64,000 bases of DNA, taken from contig NZ_CP129992.1 of the NCBI RefSeq assembly GCF_030505615.1, positions 2,542,001-2,606,000 of the forward strand, given 5' to 3'. The notes beneath the pieces are model-generated. The model saw only the letters and a list, made by a program, of their open reading frames with translations, searched no databases and had not been told where the DNA came from. The position numbers were made by a program, and so were the translations under genes. Positions 23,476 through 32,454 of the stretch are shown one piece after another (the first letter of the stretch is position 1; each line of letters starts with the position of its first letter). The DNA is from Salinibaculum rarum. GTDB taxonomy: Archaea; Halobacteriota; Halobacteria; Halobacteriales; Haloarculaceae.

Positions 23476-24729
23476 ATGCGGTTAGACGAGTTCGTCGAGG
23501 GGTTCGAACGCGACGAGGCCGCCGAGCGGCGGCGCCTCGCCGAAGAGAAGTCCTACGAGATAACGAACTACCTCGACGACGTCGAGCGGCAGTTCGAGGA
23601 GACTGTCCAGGGTGATTCCCTCTATGGCTCGACGGCCCCGGAAATCTTCGTCGGGCGGTCGAACTACCCCAGCGTCTCGACCGGACTGCTCTCGCCGATG
23701 GCCGATGGCGCAGACGCGGCCGATTACGCGACCAGCGGCGACTGGTATCAGCAGGGCTTTGACATCGACGACGTGCTCCAGCGCCGGACGGGACTGCTCA
23801 ACTCGACGCGGTCCTCGCAGGTGAACGTCGAGGACGTCTGGGACGGCTTCGTCGGCGTCCAGCGGGAAGTCGCCATCGCTGACCGACCGGTCGACGTGGA
23901 ACTGGGACTTGACACCGCCCCGGAACTGGACCTCTCGCTCGACGACATCTCGACGCCGACCGGTCCCCGCGCTCGCGCGACGGACGCGGACCTCACGGAG
24001 AATCCCCACGTCCCGCGTCCCGTCGAGAAGACGCTGGAAGACGACGACTGGCAGGCAGAGGGCGCGATAAATTACCTCTACCGGCGGGGGTTCGACGTCT
24101 ACGATATCAACACGATTCTCTCGGCAGGTGCGCTCGGCCAGGGACACAACCGCCGGCTGGTCCCGACGCGGTGGTCGATTACGGCCGTCGACGACACCGT
24201 CGGACAGTATCTCCGGGGGACGATTCGCAACGAACAGACCGTCAACGAAGTCCAGGTGTGGTACAACGAGTACGTCGGCAACGACTACTGGGTGATTCTC
24301 GCGCCCGGCAACTGGGAGTTCGAACTCGTCGAGCTCAAGGCTCCGGGGAGCATCTGGAACCCCGAACCGGACGGCTCCTACTACATGGCGGCCGACAACG
24401 AGAGCTACGAGGGGCGCACCGCCTACGTCGACGAGACCTCCGGTGCGTACTACGCCTCGCGGCTGGCCGTGTTAGAACACCTTCAGGACGTGGGCCGCCA
24501 GGCGACCTGTCTGGTGATACGCCACGCCAGCGAATCCTACTGGGCACCGGTAGGCGTCTGGCAGATTCGCGAGGGTATCCGCCACGCCTTCGACGGGGAG
24601 TACGCGACCGCGGAGACGTTCCACGACGCCGTCCAGCAACTGGCCCCGGCGCTGCCGGTCTCGCTCGCCGACCTCCGGCGAAAGTCGACGATGGTCTCGG
24701 GGATACAGTCACAGCTGGGCGATTTCTAA
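23476..24729 (+). CDS. nreA: DNA repair protein NreA
   Basis: A 417-residue Nre-family protein, implicated in haloarchaea in repair of mitomycin C damage together with UvrABC and PCNA. Core family blocks are visible: GSTAPEIFVGRSNYPSVSTG, FDIDDVLQRRTGLLNSTRS and PTRWSITAVDDTVGQYL. The last seven residues QSQLGDF (411-417) form a PCNA-interacting peptide. No N-terminal zinc finger is present. A TATA-like tgatac lies about 28 bases before the start. The gene is followed by a convergent DUF302 gene. Confidence 0.93.
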   Translation: MRLDEFVEGFERDEAAERRRLAEEKSYEITNYLDDVERQFEETVQGDSLYGSTAPEIFVGRSNYPSVSTGLLSPMADGADAADYATSGDWYQQGFDIDDVLQRRTGLLNSTRSSQVNVEDVWDGFVGVQREVAIADRPVDVELGLDTAPELDLSLDDISTPTGPRARATDADLTENPHVPRPVEKTLEDDDWQAEGAINYLYRRGFDVYDINTILSAGALGQGHNRRLVPTRWSITAVDDTVGQYLRGTIRNEQTVNEVQVWYNEYVGNDYWVILAPGNWEFELVELKAPGSIWNPEPDGSYYMAADNESYEGRTAYVDETSGAYYASRLAVLEHLQDVGRQATCLVIRHASESYWAPVGVWQIREGIRHAFDGEYATAETFHDAVQQLAPALPVSLADLRRKSTMVSGIQSQLGDF

Positions 24730-24772
24730 AGGCGAGATGGCAGGCCCCAGCCCGCACCCGGAGAGAAGAATC

Positions 24773-25237
24773 TCACTCGGCGGCGTGGTCGGACTCGCGG
24801 AGTGTCGAGAACAGGTCGTCGACGTACTCGCCGGTCTCGGAGACGATGTCGGCCCACGTCTCGTCGTCCGGTGCCATCCCGAGCAGGCGGCCGATACGCA
24901 TAATCGAGACGTGATAGACGCGCTGTCGGCCCGGCTCTTCCTCCCAGATGACGACGTTACACGGCATCAGAGCACCGAGTGTGTTCGCCGAGGCGTCGAG
25001 GGCGCGGTCTGCGACGGCGGGATTGCACGCTCCCAGAATATAGTAGGGGTCCCGTCCGGCATCGACTTTCTCATTGAGCATCTCGGACGGCGAGAACTCG
25101 ACCGGGACACCGAAGTTGGCCCCCTCGCAGGCGTCGCGGACAAACTCGATTGCCGCCTCGTGGTCCATTTCGAGGACGACCTGTTCTTCACCGATGTCTT
25201 CCGGGTCGATAGCAGCCGGATCAACTGGTAACGTCAT
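24773..25237 (-). CDS. DUF302-family protein
   Basis: A 154-residue soluble protein with the DUF302 core: SPSEMLNEKVDAGRDPYYILGACNP and then ALMPCNVVIWEEEPGRQRVYH. The single conserved cysteines in GACNP and MPCNV are usual for the family. Members have been linked with redox or metal stress, but no biochemical role is established that I know of. No signal peptide. It starts 63 bases from the end of the DUF5789-like gene on the same strand. Confidence 0.85.
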   Translation of the reverse strand: MTLPVDPAAIDPEDIGEEQVVLEMDHEAAIEFVRDACEGANFGVPVEFSPSEMLNEKVDAGRDPYYILGACNPAVADRALDASANTLGALMPCNVVIWEEEPGRQRVYHVSIMRIGRLLGMAPDDETWADIVSETGEYVDDLFSTLRESDHAAE

Positions 25238-25300
25238 GGACGGACCGACGCCGCCACGGGTGAAAAAGACAGCGCCGATGCGGTCGGCGCACTCAGTTCG

Positions 25301-25585
25301 TCACTCGGTCGGAACCGGGTCTGTGCCGAGAACTGTCTCGACAGCGTCGGTAAACTCCTGCCGGGTCGCAAAGTACGTCTCGTCTATCTCAGAGAGCACC
25401 GCCGAGAGGTCACGCGGTCCGTCCGGCGTCCGGACGACGGTGTCGCCCTCGCGGGCCTCGATTTCGCTTTTCTCGATACCCCACATCAGGCGCTCGGCGA
25501 CGCGGGCGACGGGTGCACCCTCGACGTCGGCACCCTCGCCGAGTGAGACGGCAGGTTCGTCCTCGCTTTCGTCCTCGTCAGCCAT
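25301..25585 (-). CDS. small acidic protein (DUF5789-like)
   Basis: A 94-residue haloarchaeal protein. The start at 25585 (MADEDESEDEP) is chosen because the conserved part begins just after it: GEGADVEGAPVARVAERLMWGIEKSEIEAREGD is interrupted by no gap, and EGDTVVRTPDGPRDLSAVL follows. Predicted helix-strand-helix. Function unknown. It is divergent from the DUF7139-like membrane protein gene with a 124-base shared upstream region. Confidence 0.8.
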   Translation of the reverse strand: MADEDESEDEPAVSLGEGADVEGAPVARVAERLMWGIEKSEIEAREGDTVVRTPDGPRDLSAVLSEIDETYFATRQEFTDAVETVLGTDPVPTE

Positions 25586-25709
25586 GTCCGGGAATTTATC
25601 CCCCCGGTGATTAGAGCTTTCGAATCGACTCTCGGCCGGTGGCGGCCCACAGAGTCGTGTGACGAACGTCTGACGGGTAGTTTTGTGGATGTCGAGCGTA
25701 CACGCACGC

Positions 25710-26645
25710 ATGACCAGTCTCACAGACGTCTACGACGGCGGCGTCGGGAGTGTGGCGACCCGCCGGCGTCGGGTTACGGGGGCCAGCCTGTTCGTCGTCG
25801 GCGCGGCGATGGTTGTCGGGGCCATCCCGTTGGCGACGACGGACCTCGCCGCCGACCTCGGGCTCTCGGTGTTCGAGGCCCGGAAGCTCGCGGGCGTCCT
25901 CGCCGGCCTGGGCGTGCCAGCCGTCTTCGTCGGCATCTTCACCGTCCTCCCGGCAGGACGTGCGACCCGCGGCGCAGCGGCAATCGGTGCCAGCCTCGCC
26001 GTCCTCGGCGTTGCGTTGTTTGGCTACGCGTACCCCTACGAGTGGGTCGCGTCGAACCCCGCGATGGCCGTCGCGACCACGCTGTTGTACTCGGCGGGCA
26101 CGCTCATCACGTTCTGGTGTCTGTTCGTCGGCGTTGCGACGTTCAAGACCCGGACCGACCCCGGTGGCTCGGCGCGGCTGGAAGTGACCGACGAGGGCAC
26201 GGTCCGAATCGTCCGCGACGACACCGGTATCCCAGGGATGGGCGGCATCGGCCTGTTCGGTCGTGACCCCGACGGGGACGTCGACACTCAGACGAACCAA
26301 GACGAAAGTGACGACGAGACCCTGGTTCCAGAGCCGACACTCGACGAGACGACGCCGACCCAACGGTCGGCAGACCACACGAGCTCGACCACTCCGACGC
26401 CGGCCGGCGACGGCGCCGGTGCTGTCGACAATTCGGACTCTGAGACGCCCGTCCAGCCGCCCGCTGCGGCGAACGCAGACGTTCACCAGGCCGTCACAGA
26501 GCGTGGCAGCCCGGACCGGTACTGTGGGAACTGTGCGCACTTCGAGTACGTCCGCGCCGACGACGAGATTACATCCTACTGTGGCTTCCACGACGAACTC
26601 ATGGACGATATGGACGCGTGCCGGCAGTGGGACGGAAACAGTTAA
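25710..26645 (+). CDS. four-helix membrane protein with Cys-rich C-terminus (DUF7139-like)
   Basis: A 311-residue protein; ATG at 25710 (MTSLTDVYDGG). Residues about 25-150 form four membrane helices (for example LAGVLAGLGVPAVFVGIFTV). They are followed by a long acidic, low-complexity linker and a C-terminal domain with Cys and His spaced as in a small zinc-binding unit (YCGNCAHFEYVR and YCGFHDELMDD, then CRQW). The TFS gene begins 39 bases downstream. Role unknown; the C-terminal unit is probably cytosolic. Confidence 0.85.
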   Translation: MTSLTDVYDGGVGSVATRRRRVTGASLFVVGAAMVVGAIPLATTDLAADLGLSVFEARKLAGVLAGLGVPAVFVGIFTVLPAGRATRGAAAIGASLAVLGVALFGYAYPYEWVASNPAMAVATTLLYSAGTLITFWCLFVGVATFKTRTDPGGSARLEVTDEGTVRIVRDDTGIPGMGGIGLFGRDPDGDVDTQTNQDESDDETLVPEPTLDETTPTQRSADHTSSTTPTPAGDGAGAVDNSDSETPVQPPAAANADVHQAVTERGSPDRYCGNCAHFEYVRADDEITSYCGFHDELMDDMDACRQWDGNS

Positions 26646-26684
26646 TCCGGGGAGTTATATTTCTGAAACCGGTAGCTTGCGGAT

Positions 26685-27008
26685 ATGGAATTTTGCGACG
26701 AATGCGGTTCGATGATGAAAACAGAAGGCGACCGGTGGGTCTGTGGAAGCTGTGGCAACGAGACGCTCCGGGACGACGCCAAAGAGGAAGCGATGGTCAC
26801 GACACAGGGCCAAGAGGAGTCGGAAGTCGTCGACATGAGCGAGGCCGGCGACGAGGCGATGGGACCGACGACCAACGCGCGCTGTCCGGAGTGTGGCAAC
26901 GACACAGCGTACTACGAGATGAAACAAATTCGAGCCGCAGACGAGTCCGAGACGCGCTTTTTCACCTGTACCGAGTGCGACCACAAGTGGCGCGAGGACG
27001 ACCACTGA
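26685..27008 (+). CDS. tfs: transcription factor S (TFIIS-like cleavage factor)
   Basis: A 107-residue factor that rescues arrested RNA polymerase by stimulating transcript cleavage. The N-terminal zinc ribbon is CDECG...CGSCG and the C-terminal one is CPECG...CTECDH. The acidic hairpin tip ADESETRFF carries the Asp-Glu pair that reaches the active site. Length is normal. A TATA-like gttatatt (about 26654-26661) at leaderless distance precedes the ATG. The next gene starts at the base after the stop codon. Confidence 0.95.
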   Translation: MEFCDECGSMMKTEGDRWVCGSCGNETLRDDAKEEAMVTTQGQEESEVVDMSEAGDEAMGPTTNARCPECGNDTAYYEMKQIRAADESETRFFTCTECDHKWREDDH

Positions 27009-27614
27009 ATGGCCACAGCACCCGACTATCCTGCGGTCCCAGCCGAGAAACTCGACGGATGGGAACTCGTCGAGGAATCCGTCGAGACGGTGTTCCAGCT
27101 CCCCGGGGCGCAGGTTGTCGGGGCGACACGCCAGTACGAGGACGAACGACTGCGCGGGGCTGTCCACGAAGTAACCGACGACAGTATCGACCACCAGTGG
27201 CGGTTTTTCGCGGCGACGCGCCTCGGCTTCGACCCGATGCTCCCGCCGGGGACGATGCCGTCGATGATACTCCCGACGATGCGCTCGGAGGCAAAGAAGA
27301 CGTTCAAAGACCGCCTGCGGAGTCGCGGCGTCGAGGACATCGAACGGGGTCGCAGAGAGCGAGTCCGTGTTCGGTCTGGCAGTCGAGCGCGTCTGGTTCG
27401 CTACGATGGCGTCGACCCCGCCGCCGGCGGCGTGCCGGTCGCAGGGTGGGTCGGCGTCTGGAACGACGGCACCGACTTCTTCGTCGTCACCGGCGGGTAC
27501 CCAGTCCGGCCGCTCTCGGAGGTGCTCGACCTCGACGAGACGGGCGACGGGCTCGACCGAACGGGGACGACGGCACAAAATGAGTTTCTCGACTTACTCC
27601 GCGACGTCGCCTGA
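27009..27614 (+). CDS. haloarchaeal conserved protein downstream of tfs
   Basis: A 201-residue soluble protein starting directly after the TFS stop, so it is co-transcribed and probably coupled. The pattern is a beta-rich first part (WELVEESVETVFQLPGAQVV), a helical basic middle (MRSEAKKTFKDRLRSRGVED) and a second beta-rich part (GWVGVWNDGTDFFVVTGGYP). That overall shape resembles a lipoprotein or DUF6517-like fold without the signal, but I do not recognise the family. No catalytic motif. Confidence 0.8.
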   Translation: MATAPDYPAVPAEKLDGWELVEESVETVFQLPGAQVVGATRQYEDERLRGAVHEVTDDSIDHQWRFFAATRLGFDPMLPPGTMPSMILPTMRSEAKKTFKDRLRSRGVEDIERGRRERVRVRSGSRARLVRYDGVDPAAGGVPVAGWVGVWNDGTDFFVVTGGYPVRPLSEVLDLDETGDGLDRTGTTAQNEFLDLLRDVA

Positions 27615-27619
27615 CCGCT

Positions 27620-28342
27620 TCAGAGTCGCCGTGCGAAAGTCAGGTAGCCAGTGTGACCGACTCCCGCAGTCGAGGGGCGGGAGCCGCGGTCGTCGAAGTC
27701 CATCTCGCGTTGAATCGTCTCGACAGTCTCGACGTCGGAGAGTCCAACGTCGTGTGCCGTCTCGACGACCTCCCGGGTCTGTTCGACGAACGGGGAGTAC
27801 ACCGCGACGTACCCGCCGGAGACGAGTAGATTCGGCGTGTGTTCGACGACACTCGCCGCGTCTTCCGTATCGAGCGTGAGCACGTCGAAGGTGTCCAGTT
27901 CACCGAGATGCTCGGTCACGTCACCGGTCCTGACGTCGACACAGTCGGCGACGCTGGCCAGTTCCATGTTCTCGCGAGCCACGTCGGCGAAGTCGGCGTC
28001 GCGCTCGAACGTGGTCACGTCGACGCCGATACGGCCGAGATACGACGCGAGGACGCCGGTCCCGGTGCCGGCGTCGAGAACGGCGTCGTCGGACTCGATG
28101 CCGGTGTGGCCAACGATAAGCCCGATGTCCCGGGGCATCATCGGCGCGCCGGTGCGTTCGAGATGGTGAAAGAGGTCCGGCCCGCGGAGTTTCCGGACCC
28201 TGAAGACGGTGCCCAGATGCGTCTCGACGGTGTCGCCAGCCGTGGCGTCCTCGGGGACTTCGAGGATGCCGAGGTCGGTCTCCAGTCGGTCACCGGCTCC
28301 GAGCAGGTACTCGCGGTCCTCGTGGACGAGCAGGAACGACAC
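27620..28342 (-). CDS. trmI: tRNA (adenine-N1)-methyltransferase, TrmI-like
   Basis: A 240-residue AdoMet-dependent Rossmann methyltransferase of the TrmI group, which makes m1A (in archaea at positions 57/58) in the tRNA T-loop. Motif I is VLDAGTGTGVLASYLG (88-103), preceded by the family sequence MPRDIGLIVGHTGI. The GTG start at 28342 is chosen; it shares one base with the NAC stop codon. The N-terminal OB-like domain (about 1-55) is present. It is the last gene of a PUA-NAC-TrmI operon. Confidence 0.88.
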   Translation of the reverse strand: MSFLLVHEDREYLLGAGDRLETDLGILEVPEDATAGDTVETHLGTVFRVRKLRGPDLFHHLERTGAPMMPRDIGLIVGHTGIESDDAVLDAGTGTGVLASYLGRIGVDVTTFERDADFADVARENMELASVADCVDVRTGDVTEHLGELDTFDVLTLDTEDAASVVEHTPNLLVSGGYVAVYSPFVEQTREVVETAHDVGLSDVETVETIQREMDFDDRGSRPSTAGVGHTGYLTFARRL

Positions 28343-28737
28343 TATTCGAGCCGTTCGACGGCCGCTGCGAGGTCACCGTCGGTCGCCTCGAGTGCCTCCC
28401 GCGCGGCGTCCTCACCGGCACCGGTCCGCTGGGCGACGAGGTCCACGTCGTCCTGGGGAATCCCGTCGTCGGTCTCTGCATCGTCACCGTCGTCGAGTGC
28501 CGGCTCGCTGCCGGCGCCGCGCTCGCGTGTCTCCGGCGAGCCGACGACCTGGTAGGTCTCCTGACCCTGTGCGTCCATCAGCTGGACCTCGGCGTCGGTA
28601 AAGACCAGTTCCTCGTCGGCCGTCCGGATGACGACCTCTTCGGCATCGATTTCCTCGATGTCGATGCCCATCTGCTTCATCATTTGCTTCATTTTACTGG
28701 GGTTCAGTCCGCCGCCGCCTCCTCCTCCTCCAAACAT
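28342..28737 (-). CDS. nac: nascent polypeptide-associated complex protein
   Basis: A 131-residue archaeal NAC that binds the ribosome exit and nascent chains as a homodimer. A Gly-rich start ([20 protein letters not shown]) leads into the NAC domain (about 15-65). A disordered acidic linker follows, then a UBA domain (about 93-131, [20 protein letters not shown]). The poly-Gly stretch is coded by a run of GGA/GGC codons. It lies between a PUA-domain gene 62 bases upstream and the TrmI-like gene. Confidence 0.93.
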   Translation of the reverse strand: MFGGGGGGGGLNPSKMKQMMKQMGIDIEEIDAEEVVIRTADEELVFTDAEVQLMDAQGQETYQVVGSPETRERGAGSEPALDDGDDAETDDGIPQDDVDLVAQRTGAGEDAAREALEATDGDLAAAVERLE

Positions 28738-28799
28738 ACCCCCCAGTTCACGCCAGTCGATAAAAAGGGCTGTGTTGCCGACTGGCCAGCCACCGGTGA

Positions 28800-29264
28800 C
28801 TACTCGGCGCCTTCCCTGACGAAGACGGCCATACCGGTCTCGAAATCGAGCATCCCCTCGCCGGACAACTCCGCACGCCCGACAGCGAGCAGTCGGCCGT
28901 CCTCGTGTTCGACGACGACCTCATCCCGGGGCCGGATTCGCTCGTCGGCGACGCTGACGAACTTCGCAAAGACGTTTCTCCCGTCCCGGACGAACGGTTC
29001 GCTCTCGTCGCCGACGACGACCCGATACGGCGTCTCGGACGCGGTCGTCTGGAGTCGCTCGCCCCCGGCGGTCCCGAGCGTAAAGCGCCCGTCGGTCCCG
29101 TAGGAGACCAGTCGTCCCTCGTCAGCGCGCACCTGGCGGGGGCGGCCGGAACTCGTCGTTGTCACCGTCATCGCTTCGCCGGGCGGAAAGAGTGTCTCGC
29201 CGACACCGCGGCCGAACTGATAGTCGGCAATCCGCTGGAGGAACGTCCGGTGGCTGTCGTCCAT
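28800..29264 (-). CDS. PUA-domain RNA-binding protein
   Basis: A 154-residue protein whose second half is a PUA domain ([20 protein letters not shown] then [20 protein letters not shown]). The N-terminal part (about 1-70) matches the pre-PUA domain of archaeal RNA-binding proteins of the TGT type. It likely binds structured RNA such as tRNA or rRNA. The neighbouring tRNA methyltransferase and NAC genes fit a translation role. No catalytic residues are seen. Confidence 0.82.
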   Translation of the reverse strand: MDDSHRTFLQRIADYQFGRGVGETLFPPGEAMTVTTTSSGRPRQVRADEGRLVSYGTDGRFTLGTAGGERLQTTASETPYRVVVGDESEPFVRDGRNVFAKFVSVADERIRPRDEVVVEHEDGRLLAVGRAELSGEGMLDFETGMAVFVREGAE

Positions 29265-29396
29265 CAGCCCCGCGTAGACGGCGCCTACCTAAAACCACAC
29301 TGTTTGGTGGGTCGGTCTCGGTCGCAGACTCGGGTACACGTCACGCCATCACATTGAGCAGATTTATACCCTGATGGCGGTAAGGGACCTATACCA

Positions 29397-29585
29397 ATGA
29401 CTGAAACGAGCACGACGAAGATTCTCTTCGGTGGCGCCCTGTTGCTGGCGGGGACAGCAATCATTCTCGCCGCCAGCAGTGCCGGCGGAGTACTCCTGCC
29501 CGGAATCGTCGGCAGCGTCGCTGCACTCGCCATGGCGGCGGGCGCACTGCTGGTCGGCACGTCGGAAGGCGGCCGTCCGGTCTGA
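29397..29585 (+). CDS. small two-helix membrane protein
   Basis: A 62-residue protein made almost only of two hydrophobic helices (FGGALLLAGTAIILAASSAG and LPGIVGSVAALAMAAGALLV) with short polar ends. A TATA-like gatttatac (about 29360-29368) lies 30 bases before the ATG, supporting a real leaderless gene. The family is not recognised. It converges with the NYN-domain gene, 44 bases apart. Confidence 0.75.
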   Translation: MTETSTTKILFGGALLLAGTAIILAASSAGGVLLPGIVGSVAALAMAAGALLVGTSEGGRPV

Positions 29586-29629
29586 ACGGTCCCAGTTTTC
29601 CGGTCCACACGACGCCACGAGCGGCGGCT

Positions 29630-30127
29630 CTATAGTAAGAATCGGTCGGTGTCGGCACTGAGGTCCGTAAAGTCGTGGGCGGCCTCGATGAGGTCTTCGG
29701 ACGTCGACTCTTCGAAGCAGTACGCCTCAACACGGACACCCTCGTGTTCGAGATGCCGACAGAGTCGTGCGAAGTCGCCGTCGCCGGTACAGAGTGCGAC
29801 AGTGTCGACGTGGGGGGCCAGCGAGACGGCGTCGAGGCTCATCCCCACGTCCCAGTCGGCTTTCTTCGTCCCGTCGCTGAAGGTGCGAATCTCCTTGATG
29901 TGCGTCTCGAAACCGATGTCCGTCAACGCGTCGAAGAAGGACTCTTCTTCGGGGGCGTCGGCTTTGACGACGTAGGCGAGCGCGCGTGTGAGTTGGCGAC
30001 CATCGACGGCTGCTTCGAGGAGGCTTCCGTAGTCGATATTCTGCGTGTAGAGGCTCTGTGCAGTATGATAGAGGTTCTGTGAGTCTGCGAGAACTGCGAC
30101 TCGCTGACTCGGGTGAATCTCGGCCAT
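29630..30127 (-). CDS. NYN/PIN-like domain protein (LabA type)
   Basis: A 165-residue nuclease-like protein. The NYN core has the expected acidic positions: VAVLADSQNLYHTA (Asp14), KKADWDVGMSLDA (Asp residues near 90-95) and ALCTGDGDFARLCRHLEHEG (Asp residues near 114-116). These make the metal site of LabA/PIN-like RNases. The substrate is likely RNA, which is inference. It ends with an acidic tail. It starts 44 bases from htpX and runs on the same strand, so the htpX transcript may extend from it or vice versa. Confidence 0.87.
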   Translation of the reverse strand: MAEIHPSQRVAVLADSQNLYHTAQSLYTQNIDYGSLLEAAVDGRQLTRALAYVVKADAPEEESFFDALTDIGFETHIKEIRTFSDGTKKADWDVGMSLDAVSLAPHVDTVALCTGDGDFARLCRHLEHEGVRVEAYCFEESTSEDLIEAAHDFTDLSADTDRFLL

Positions 30128-30171
30128 GACTCCCTTAGCGAAGGGCGGACAGAAAGGGCTTGCTACCGCCG

Positions 30172-31068
30172 TTAGCGGGCGCGGAGCTTCTCGATGCGTT
30201 TCTCGATTGGTGGGTGCGTGGCGAAAATCGTCTGGAGGATGCCACGGTCACCGCCGGAAATACAGAGCGCGGCGACTTCGTCGGGCAGTCCGTCGTCCTG
30301 CTGTTGCCGTCCGCGGCCGCCACGTTGAACGGCGCTCTGGCTGGCCTGCTGGCGCTGTTTGGCCCCCTGGCTGATTTTCTCGAGGGCGCGAGCCATCGCG
30401 TCGGGGTTGTTGGTGTACTCTGCGGCGTCACTGTCGGCGACGTACTCGCGGTACCGCGAGATTGCCATCACGAAAATCGAGACGATCATCTGCGCGATAG
30501 AGCCGGCAATCATCGCGAAGATGTACGAGCCGATGTTTCGTTCGCCACCGAATATGACGGCAAACTGGACGACGATACCGACCATCGCGGCGATAGACTG
30601 GCCGATGAGCATCATCACCACGTCGCGGTTGCTGATGTGGGCCAGTTCGTGAGCGAGGACACCCTTCAGTTCGTCACGGTCGAGCAGGTCGATGATTTCC
30701 GTCGAGACGACGACGACACCGGCGCCTTTCCGACCGACGGCAAAGGCGTTCGGGACGCCCATATCGGCGACCATCAGCCGCGGCTTTTCGATGCCCATGT
30801 CGCGGCTCAACTGCCCGACTTGCTGGTGAATCTCCTGATAGCGTCCCTCTTCGGGCATATCCTCTGCCCCGACGCTCCGGAGTGCGGCCCATTTGCCGAA
30901 CTTGTACTGGAAGCCGACGAACGCAAACGTTCCAAGGAGGACGAGACCGAGCGCGCCGGTCGTCGCTCCGAGATACAGATAGGCAAGACTCGCGATGGCC
31001 GCATAGAAGGCAAAGAGGATACTGCCCATGACGACCATTCGGAATTTGAGACCTGTGTGGCGTACCAT
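30172..31068 (-). CDS. htpX: HtpX-type membrane zinc protease (M48)
   Basis: A 298-residue membrane metalloprotease for quality control of membrane proteins. Two N-terminal helices (about 11-31 and 38-55) and two central helices surround the active site HELAH (140-144), with the third zinc ligand in REYVADSDAAEY. Its C-terminal part has a Gln/Arg-rich insert (QRQQASQSAVQRGGRGRQQQ) before the HPP motif (ATHPPIEKRI). A T-rich box near 31099-31105 on the minus strand serves as a likely promoter, giving a short leader. Confidence 0.92.
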   Translation of the reverse strand: MVRHTGLKFRMVVMGSILFAFYAAIASLAYLYLGATTGALGLVLLGTFAFVGFQYKFGKWAALRSVGAEDMPEEGRYQEIHQQVGQLSRDMGIEKPRLMVADMGVPNAFAVGRKGAGVVVVSTEIIDLLDRDELKGVLAHELAHISNRDVVMMLIGQSIAAMVGIVVQFAVIFGGERNIGSYIFAMIAGSIAQMIVSIFVMAISRYREYVADSDAAEYTNNPDAMARALEKISQGAKQRQQASQSAVQRGGRGRQQQDDGLPDEVAALCISGGDRGILQTIFATHPPIEKRIEKLRAR

Positions 31069-31168
31069 CGGAACTGACTAGATGGCGCTTCGTAAAAAAG
31101 GGTACGCTCCATGACATGGCATGGCAAGACGAGGCCACGACAGGGGACACGTGATGCCCTCGGTGTGG

Positions 31169-31190
31169 CAACAGTACCACAATACTGTTG
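31169..31190. promoter_or_regulatory. perfect 8+8 bp palindrome before the MFS gene
   Basis: Arms CAACAGTA and TACTGTTG surround CCACAA. The site covers bases -46 to -25 relative to the GTG at 31215, where the TATA box of a leaderless transcript would be. A bound regulator would therefore compete with TBP/TFB, so repression is the likely mode. Confidence 0.6.
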
Positions 31191-31214
31191 GTCGTCGTCG
31201 CGAAGTCTGGAGTA

Positions 31215-32402
31215 GTGGCGACGCCGACACAACTCCGCCGGTCGCTGTGGGTGCTGGTCGCTGCGGCGACACTGACAGTCATGGCCGGTGCGATTCTCGG
31301 TCCGGTCGTCCCACAGATTCAATCCGAACTGGGCGTCTCCGGAATCGCAGCGGGACTCATCATCACCACCCACGGTGGCGTCATCGTCCTCGGCAGCCCA
31401 ATCGTCGGGACGCTCGTCGACCGTATCGGACCACGACAGCCCTTTGTCGGCGGGTTAGTGGTCTACGGCCTCGGTGGCGGGGCCGGGCTGTTCGTCGACT
31501 CGTATCTCCCCCTGCTGGCTTCCCGTGTCCTGCTCGGCGCCGGCACCGCCGCAGTCTATACGTCCGTCACCGTGCTCATCTACCAGCTCTACGAGGGTCA
31601 ACAGATGGAACGGGCGCTCGGCCTGCGAAGCGGTGCGAACAGCGCCGGGGCCGCAGTCTGGCCGCTCGTCGGCGGCGCGGCCGGAACGGTGGCCTGGAAC
31701 CTCCCTTTCGGCGTCTATCTCGTCGCGCTCCCTCTCGGGTTGCTTGCCGCGCTGACGATTCCAGACGTCGACGCGACGGCCGCCCAGGTAGGGGGTGGCG
31801 GTCGAACGGATTCTGGAGACGGTCTTGCCGGTGTTTTGGCGGTCTTTCGCGACCAGCCGGTCCTCCCGCTGGTGTATCTGCTCTACTTCGGCACGAACGT
31901 CCTGATATACGTCATCGTCGTGTACTACCCGCAGTTTCTGGGCGGCGTCGGTGTAACCTCCTCGCTACAGATTAGCTTCTATCTGGGCGCAAACGGCGCC
32001 GCAGGCGGTGTGACCGCAGCCGTCTACGACCGACTGGTCCAGCGCGTCGAGCGGGTGACCCTCGTCCTCGGCGCGCTGGTGCTCTGGTCGGTGGCACTGC
32101 TCTCGACGCTCGCCGTCGAGACGCCCCTCGGCGCAGCGGTCCCAGTCGTCCTGTTCGGTCTCGGAATCGGACTCGCCTTTCCTTCCTCGTTTGCCTGGGT
32201 CGAGAAGTTCGCCCCCGAAGACCGGCAGGGACAGTACAGCGCCTATCTCGCCTCCTTTGGCTACACCGGCCAGTTTCTCTCGCCGATTCTCTTCGGGGTG
32301 GTGCTCGTCTTCGGTGACGTCGGTTGGGTGTTCGTCGCCGCCGGGACACTGACAGCTATTAGCGCCCTCGCGTTCGGTTCGCGAGTGCTTCGACCGGCGT
32401 GA
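31215..32402 (+). CDS. major facilitator superfamily transporter
   Basis: A 395-residue transporter with about 12 membrane helices. The GTG at 31215 is chosen (then ATPTQLRRSLWVLV); a TTG at 31188 is possible but would place the start inside the palindrome. The motif-A-like loop GTLVDRIGPRQP lies between helices 2 and 3. Two halves are separated by a Gly-rich cytosolic loop (VGGGGRTDSGDGL). The substrate is unknown; the pattern suits a drug or organic-anion exporter. Its promoter carries a strong palindrome, so expression is probably regulated. Confidence 0.88.
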   Translation: MATPTQLRRSLWVLVAAATLTVMAGAILGPVVPQIQSELGVSGIAAGLIITTHGGVIVLGSPIVGTLVDRIGPRQPFVGGLVVYGLGGGAGLFVDSYLPLLASRVLLGAGTAAVYTSVTVLIYQLYEGQQMERALGLRSGANSAGAAVWPLVGGAAGTVAWNLPFGVYLVALPLGLLAALTIPDVDATAAQVGGGGRTDSGDGLAGVLAVFRDQPVLPLVYLLYFGTNVLIYVIVVYYPQFLGGVGVTSSLQISFYLGANGAAGGVTAAVYDRLVQRVERVTLVLGALVLWSVALLSTLAVETPLGAAVPVVLFGLGIGLAFPSSFAWVEKFAPEDRQGQYSAYLASFGYTGQFLSPILFGVVLVFGDVGWVFVAAGTLTAISALAFGSRVLRPA

Positions 32403-32420
32403 GCGGCCGACAGAAGACAC

Positions 32421-32430
32421 AATACATAAG
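32421..32430 (+). promoter_or_regulatory. TATA-like box upstream of the dapA leader
   Basis: The sequence aatacataag stands 27 bases before an ATG at 32455. No other box closer to dapA is as good, so the lysine operon may be transcribed with a leader of about 215 bases. Confidence 0.4.
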
Positions 32431-32454
32431 TCAGTTCCGTACGCTGTCACGAGT

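Noticed and set aside
31121-31975. 284-codon plus-strand frame opposite and inside the MFS gene
   Set aside because: It is an Arg-rich alternative frame of the GC-rich transporter gene, with no motif.
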